From NCBI GenBank assembly GCA_942159475.1, contig OW804096.1, forward strand, positions 40,547,744 to 40,611,743: DNA of 64,000 nucleotides, given 5' to 3'. Position numbers and translations under genes: made by a program. Within the stretch, counting starts at the first letter, position 1. Each line of letters begins with the position of its first letter. This DNA comes from Sthenelais limicola. Lineage: Eukaryota > Annelida > Polychaeta > Phyllodocida > Sigalionidae. The notes beneath the pieces are model-generated. The model had not been told where the DNA came from, ran no database searches, and saw nothing but the letters and a program-made list of their open reading frames with translations. Positions 60,851 through 64,000 of this stretch are shown piece by piece.

Positions 60851-61085
60851 GGGTAAAATCGCCAGAAAATGCACAAATTGCCTTCACCAATCCTCTCAAA
60901 TAACCCTAATTGCAGACGAAAATAAAGTTCAAAACACAGTTCAACCTAACCAAACCGATTGATAGAATCAATGCAATGCCAAATATACCCTAATTTACCT
61001 AGTATTGGCCATTTTTTCACTTTAATTAAGCAGAATTTACTAATGTGTACAGCTGCCAATTGTACATTTTCTGAAAATCCGACCC
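60851..61085 (+). mobile_element. MITE family A, copy 7
   Basis: Starts GGGTAAAATCGCCAGAAAAT and ends TTTTCTGAAAATCCGACCC. It is flanked by ACAT at 60847-60850 and 61086-61089. This is the cleanest full-length copy and a good reference for the family. No coding capacity. Confidence 0.88.
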
Positions 61086-61763
61086 ACATGGAAGGGTCCT
61101 TTGATATGCTTCCAGACTATTCAGCGCAACCTAACACGGTCCCATCCTCTCTGGTGGAAAAAAGGGCTTTACAGACAGATAATCAACCAGTGAATGGTCT
61201 GGCCACTTTGCCCTCACTTGGCAAAGCCCGTATACAGTAAAAAGCCAAACCCGAACATGGTCCCCTGGCTTACGAAGCCATTGCCAAAGAGCGCCCTGCA
61301 TACGATTACAACAAAACCTCTTCTAAACTTGCACAACGAAGTCGACAGCGGGTAAATAGGGTGTGAGTAGGAGAGCGTAGTAGGCTCCGTTCCACCAAAG
61401 TAGTTCCCACAAAAGTGGGCTCTGTGTTCCTCCCAATGACAGCCTAGTGTGCCTATGATAGCACACGGGCAAGGTCCCCACTCCCCATGGGCCCTGTCAT
61501 GGACCAGCACGCGCTCGTGGCAACACAATAAACGCTTAGTAGTTGTATCAAATACCAATCTGTCTCGGGCTGTCACAGCTGCACTCCGAGTGTGCTCCCC
61601 ACCACTGACTGATCCCCAAGGCTTTGCCTGTCACTGGCAAAGTGACCCTCCATTATGCACACCTTACCTTCCAATATGATCGGGTTAAAGTGAAGAGGGA
61701 GACGCTTGTACTTGCCTTTAAGTGCACTACCGCTTGCGTCTTTTACATGTTCTTGCAACCGCC

Positions 61764-61985
61764 TTACACGTATACATGTATGTTGTGGCATGCAATGCAT
61801 ATATTTATGTGACATGCAATATGCGCTCTGTTAATATACATGATGTGCATATATTATATATGAGTGTCTTATTTTGCCAATACAATACATTACACGTATA
61901 CGTGTATGTTGTGGCATGCAATACAAATATCGTATGACACACAATGTGCGCTCTCTGATAATATACATGATGTGCATATGTGTCG
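61764..61985 (+). repeat. 126-bp imperfect tandem duplication
   Basis: TTACACGTATAC-TGTATG starts each unit (61764 and 61890). TGTTGTGGCATGCAAT and ATATACATGATGTGCATAT recur in order. The second unit is truncated. It generates several overlapping spurious ORFs. Confidence 0.85.
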
Positions 61986-62019
61986 TTATTTAATAGAAAT
62001 AGAAAACGCACAACCGGAG

Positions 62020-62189
62020 GCCATGCTGGCGGTCGCAGAAATCTCAAGATAATAGTAAAAAAAACTCAGCTAATTCCAAATTCCGTTATATACAAATGCC
62101 AAATTGGGTGGAACAAGCTCAGGACTAAGGCACACACAATTGAGGACAGATTTGCTTTTACTACATATGTTAAAAATCATCTTGGATGA
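62020..62189 (+). mobile_element. Second non-LTR retrotransposon RT-tail fragment
   Basis: The frame contains LIPNSVIYKCQIGWNKL followed by a charged linker and a Phe/Lys-rich end (FTTYVKNHL). This is the same S-x-x-Y-x-x-x-x-x-W-N-x-L signature found in the tail of LINE ORF2 proteins. It is different in sequence from the fragment at 440-736, so a different LINE lineage is likely. Only the last 50 or so codons survive and there is no catalytic domain. Confidence 0.5.
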
Positions 62190-64000
62190 GTATAATGTAT
62201 TGAGACAACAGCATTATCTTGTAACTTATTTCTCATTGACATTTCATATTTGTATTCATTTTTTTCACATTGCATACAACATACAAATTTATCATGACTG
62301 TAGGTACATGCTGTGTAATGCATGCACACGAGAAGAACTGTTTTAACGTAGAGTAGGTAGCATTAGCAACCAAGAGAAGAAAATAAGAAAGGCATGGTCT
62401 GGAAGACCTCTTTTTGAGATGATCACGACCTCTTTGTCAAAACTACACCTTATGGCAAATAAAGAAATTTTATCTTATTTTGCTAATATTCTATTTGTAA
62501 AAGGAGGAAATGTACTGCAGCTGTACAAGGAATATAAAACATGTTTTATGGCTTTGTCAACAAAGACAAAAGTCCCCCCTCCCCCTTTGCTCTCCCACAC
62601 ACAAAGCACAAAGTATTCTCCATACATACTGCATGAAATAATGCTGACCTGAAGGGTGATTGTGTTATTATAGTTACTATTGTCAGAAACGCATTTCAGG
62701 AGCCAGGGCAACGTAAAATATTATGAAATTAATAAAATAATGTTAACAAAGTCAATACCCCCAACTGTAATATCCCCCAGACCTGAATACCTGTTGCCAG
62801 TGCGAAAGCACACTTCCATGAACCACATTCCATGAAACAAATGTTAAAGTTCCTGTCCACTATCAAGTACCTGATTTCCGGACAGTTAAAGTATGTAATT
62901 TAGAACAAAGATTATTCCATTGCATGTATATATGGTGATATATTTGTCCCTTCGTCATGCACTAGATGTATTAGGTCCCCAAAGATTGAACTTACTAGAA
63001 GGGTAGAATCTGGCACAATAATGTAAGGTAATCGTGGAATTAGGATTGGGCTGTTGTTTGTCTCTAGCTTTGGTTTTTCAATGATATGGATTATCGGCGA
63101 TGAAATTAAATGAGATTGATATGTTGTAATCACATTTTGGTTCACTAAACTTCTTTTTGTAATTGACTTAATTCGATTCACCGATTCTAAAACCAGCCAT
63201 GTGCATATGAAAATCGTCAACAACAATACTCAAAAGGCAAACATGTTAAATGGTATGCCAGTTGGCAGCATTGATTAGATATTTGACGAAAAATGCCATG
63301 GTCCTTGTCATTTCTCAATGATTGCATGCATTTCGAACGCACCCCTAGATGATCCCCTGAGACTTTGAATAACGATTGAGGGACAAATGTTAATTGAGCA
63401 TGAGATCGAATTAATCTGTTCCTATCAGCATCCAATCGGACAGGCAGGAGGATGCCTTAATATGTAGTGATCATGGCTTAGTTCATTGTACCTAGGTAGG
63501 GCGAGGAAAAACATGATGTGGCATGTTTTATGCATGGCGTATTGGTCTATCCACCACCAAACGTGTGATTACAAGATACCGTCTTGTAGTAAGGGCTAGA
63601 GAGGTAGCGTACGTTGCCCACACCTCACAGGGAGTATATCGCCTTTAAAGGCGAAACGCTGGTGCCAAGCGCCATATCGCCTGATAAGTCTTCTAACGCC
63701 TCAGTAAGAATATCTTAATACCTGTTTGAATTTGCCATGCTCGCCATATTCCATCATGCTGTGCCACATCGATGTAAGCCGCCCATCATTCGCTGGCATG
63801 ATTTCGCCTCGTATAAGCGATTGGTCGCGCATTTTTTACCAATCATAAAATCTAAAGGCACATCAGTAAGAGGACAAGGTGTCTTGTCATTTTATATCCA
63901 TGGATCTACGTGACAGGGACATGAAGGGGATATGAATGAAAATAAATCGGGGAAGGTATTATTCAGGTGCATTATTACACACTACCAATGACTTACTCCA

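Larger units (their letters stand above)
34020..64000. other. Region right of the first recognised exon: 5' introns and/or intergenic DNA
   Basis: The exon at 33910-34019 begins in phase 0 with a good acceptor, so more N-terminal exons must lie to the right on the minus strand. I looked for the signal peptide, the N-terminal helix and the short exon carrying the first beta strand. No stretch was convincing; one weak candidate is the ORF at 40373-40912. The rest is interspersed repeats (listed separately) and AT-rich unique sequence without recognisable genes on either strand. Confidence 0.5.

Noticed and set aside
61722..62052. Cluster of small ORFs with TYTCMLWHA peptides
   Set aside because: Generated by the 126-bp tandem duplication read in several frames.
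1..64000. CRISPR arrays, operons, phage or bacterial elements
   Set aside because: Nothing of the kind was seen. Spliced genes, MITEs and LINE tails show an animal nuclear genome.

Overview
This is a stretch of animal nuclear genome. It is AT-rich, gene-poor and full of introns and short interspersed repeats, with no operons or other prokaryotic features. The only gene I can establish lies on the minus strand: a Cys-loop ligand-gated ion channel of the nicotinic acetylcholine receptor (nAChR) family. Four coding exons are visible at 34019-33910, 27243-26783, 19076-18990 and 6400-6282. All have canonical GT/AG borders, and the reading frame stays open across all three junctions (split codons AA|C, G|GC, G|GT). 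Together they give about 259 residues: loop D, loop A, loop E, the Cys-loop, loop B, a loop C with a vicinal cysteine pair, TM1, TM2, TM3 and the start of the cytoplasmic loop. The signal peptide and first N-terminal exons should lie above 34 kb. The rest of the cytoplasmic loop and TM4 lie left of 6.28 kb or outside the window. I could not identify any of these missing parts.

The gene is alpha-type by its Tyr-Thr-Cys-Cys loop C, but its pore is unusual. The pore-lining helix has Ser instead of Leu at the 9' gate. It has a Pro-Asp-Arg selectivity filter (-2' to 0'), Gly at 2' and Gln at 20'. This divergence, the introns of 6.7, 7.7 and 12.6 kb and the repeat style suggest an invertebrate, perhaps a marine lophotrochozoan (mollusc, brachiopod or annelid) or a non-vertebrate deuterostome. 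That placement is inference.

Layout: 1-6.3 kb holds a non-LTR retrotransposon RT tail and several inverted-repeat elements. 6.3-34 kb is the part of the gene with recognised exons, its introns loaded with MITE-like palindromic elements. 34-64 kb has no exon I can prove. It may be 5' introns of the same gene, intergenic DNA, or both, and it holds more copies of the same families, a signal-peptide-like ORF at 40.9-40.4 kb and a somewhat CpG-richer block at 59.3-60.2 kb.

By eye I sorted the repeats into families, named here only for cross-reference. A: about 235-315 bp, ends GGGTCAGATTTTCAG, 4-bp target duplications, 7 copies. B: about 400 bp, long terminal inverted repeats containing AAAATGAGTCACAAGTCGC, 7 copies plus a fragment. 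C: ends with CTGTTGTATAAGCT, 2 copies. D: near-perfect palindromes of about 100 bp, 2 copies. E: contains ATGGCGGACATGCAAATCCC, 3 copies plus a fragment. F: about 290 bp, 2 inverted copies. G and H: short dispersed repeats. I: GGC-ended inverted-repeat elements, 2 copies, one flanked by TTA. There are also single elements with tandem arrays inside inverted repeats, tRNA-like SINE heads, retroelement 3' tails, and simple repeats. Most short ORFs in the window are chance or repeat-derived.
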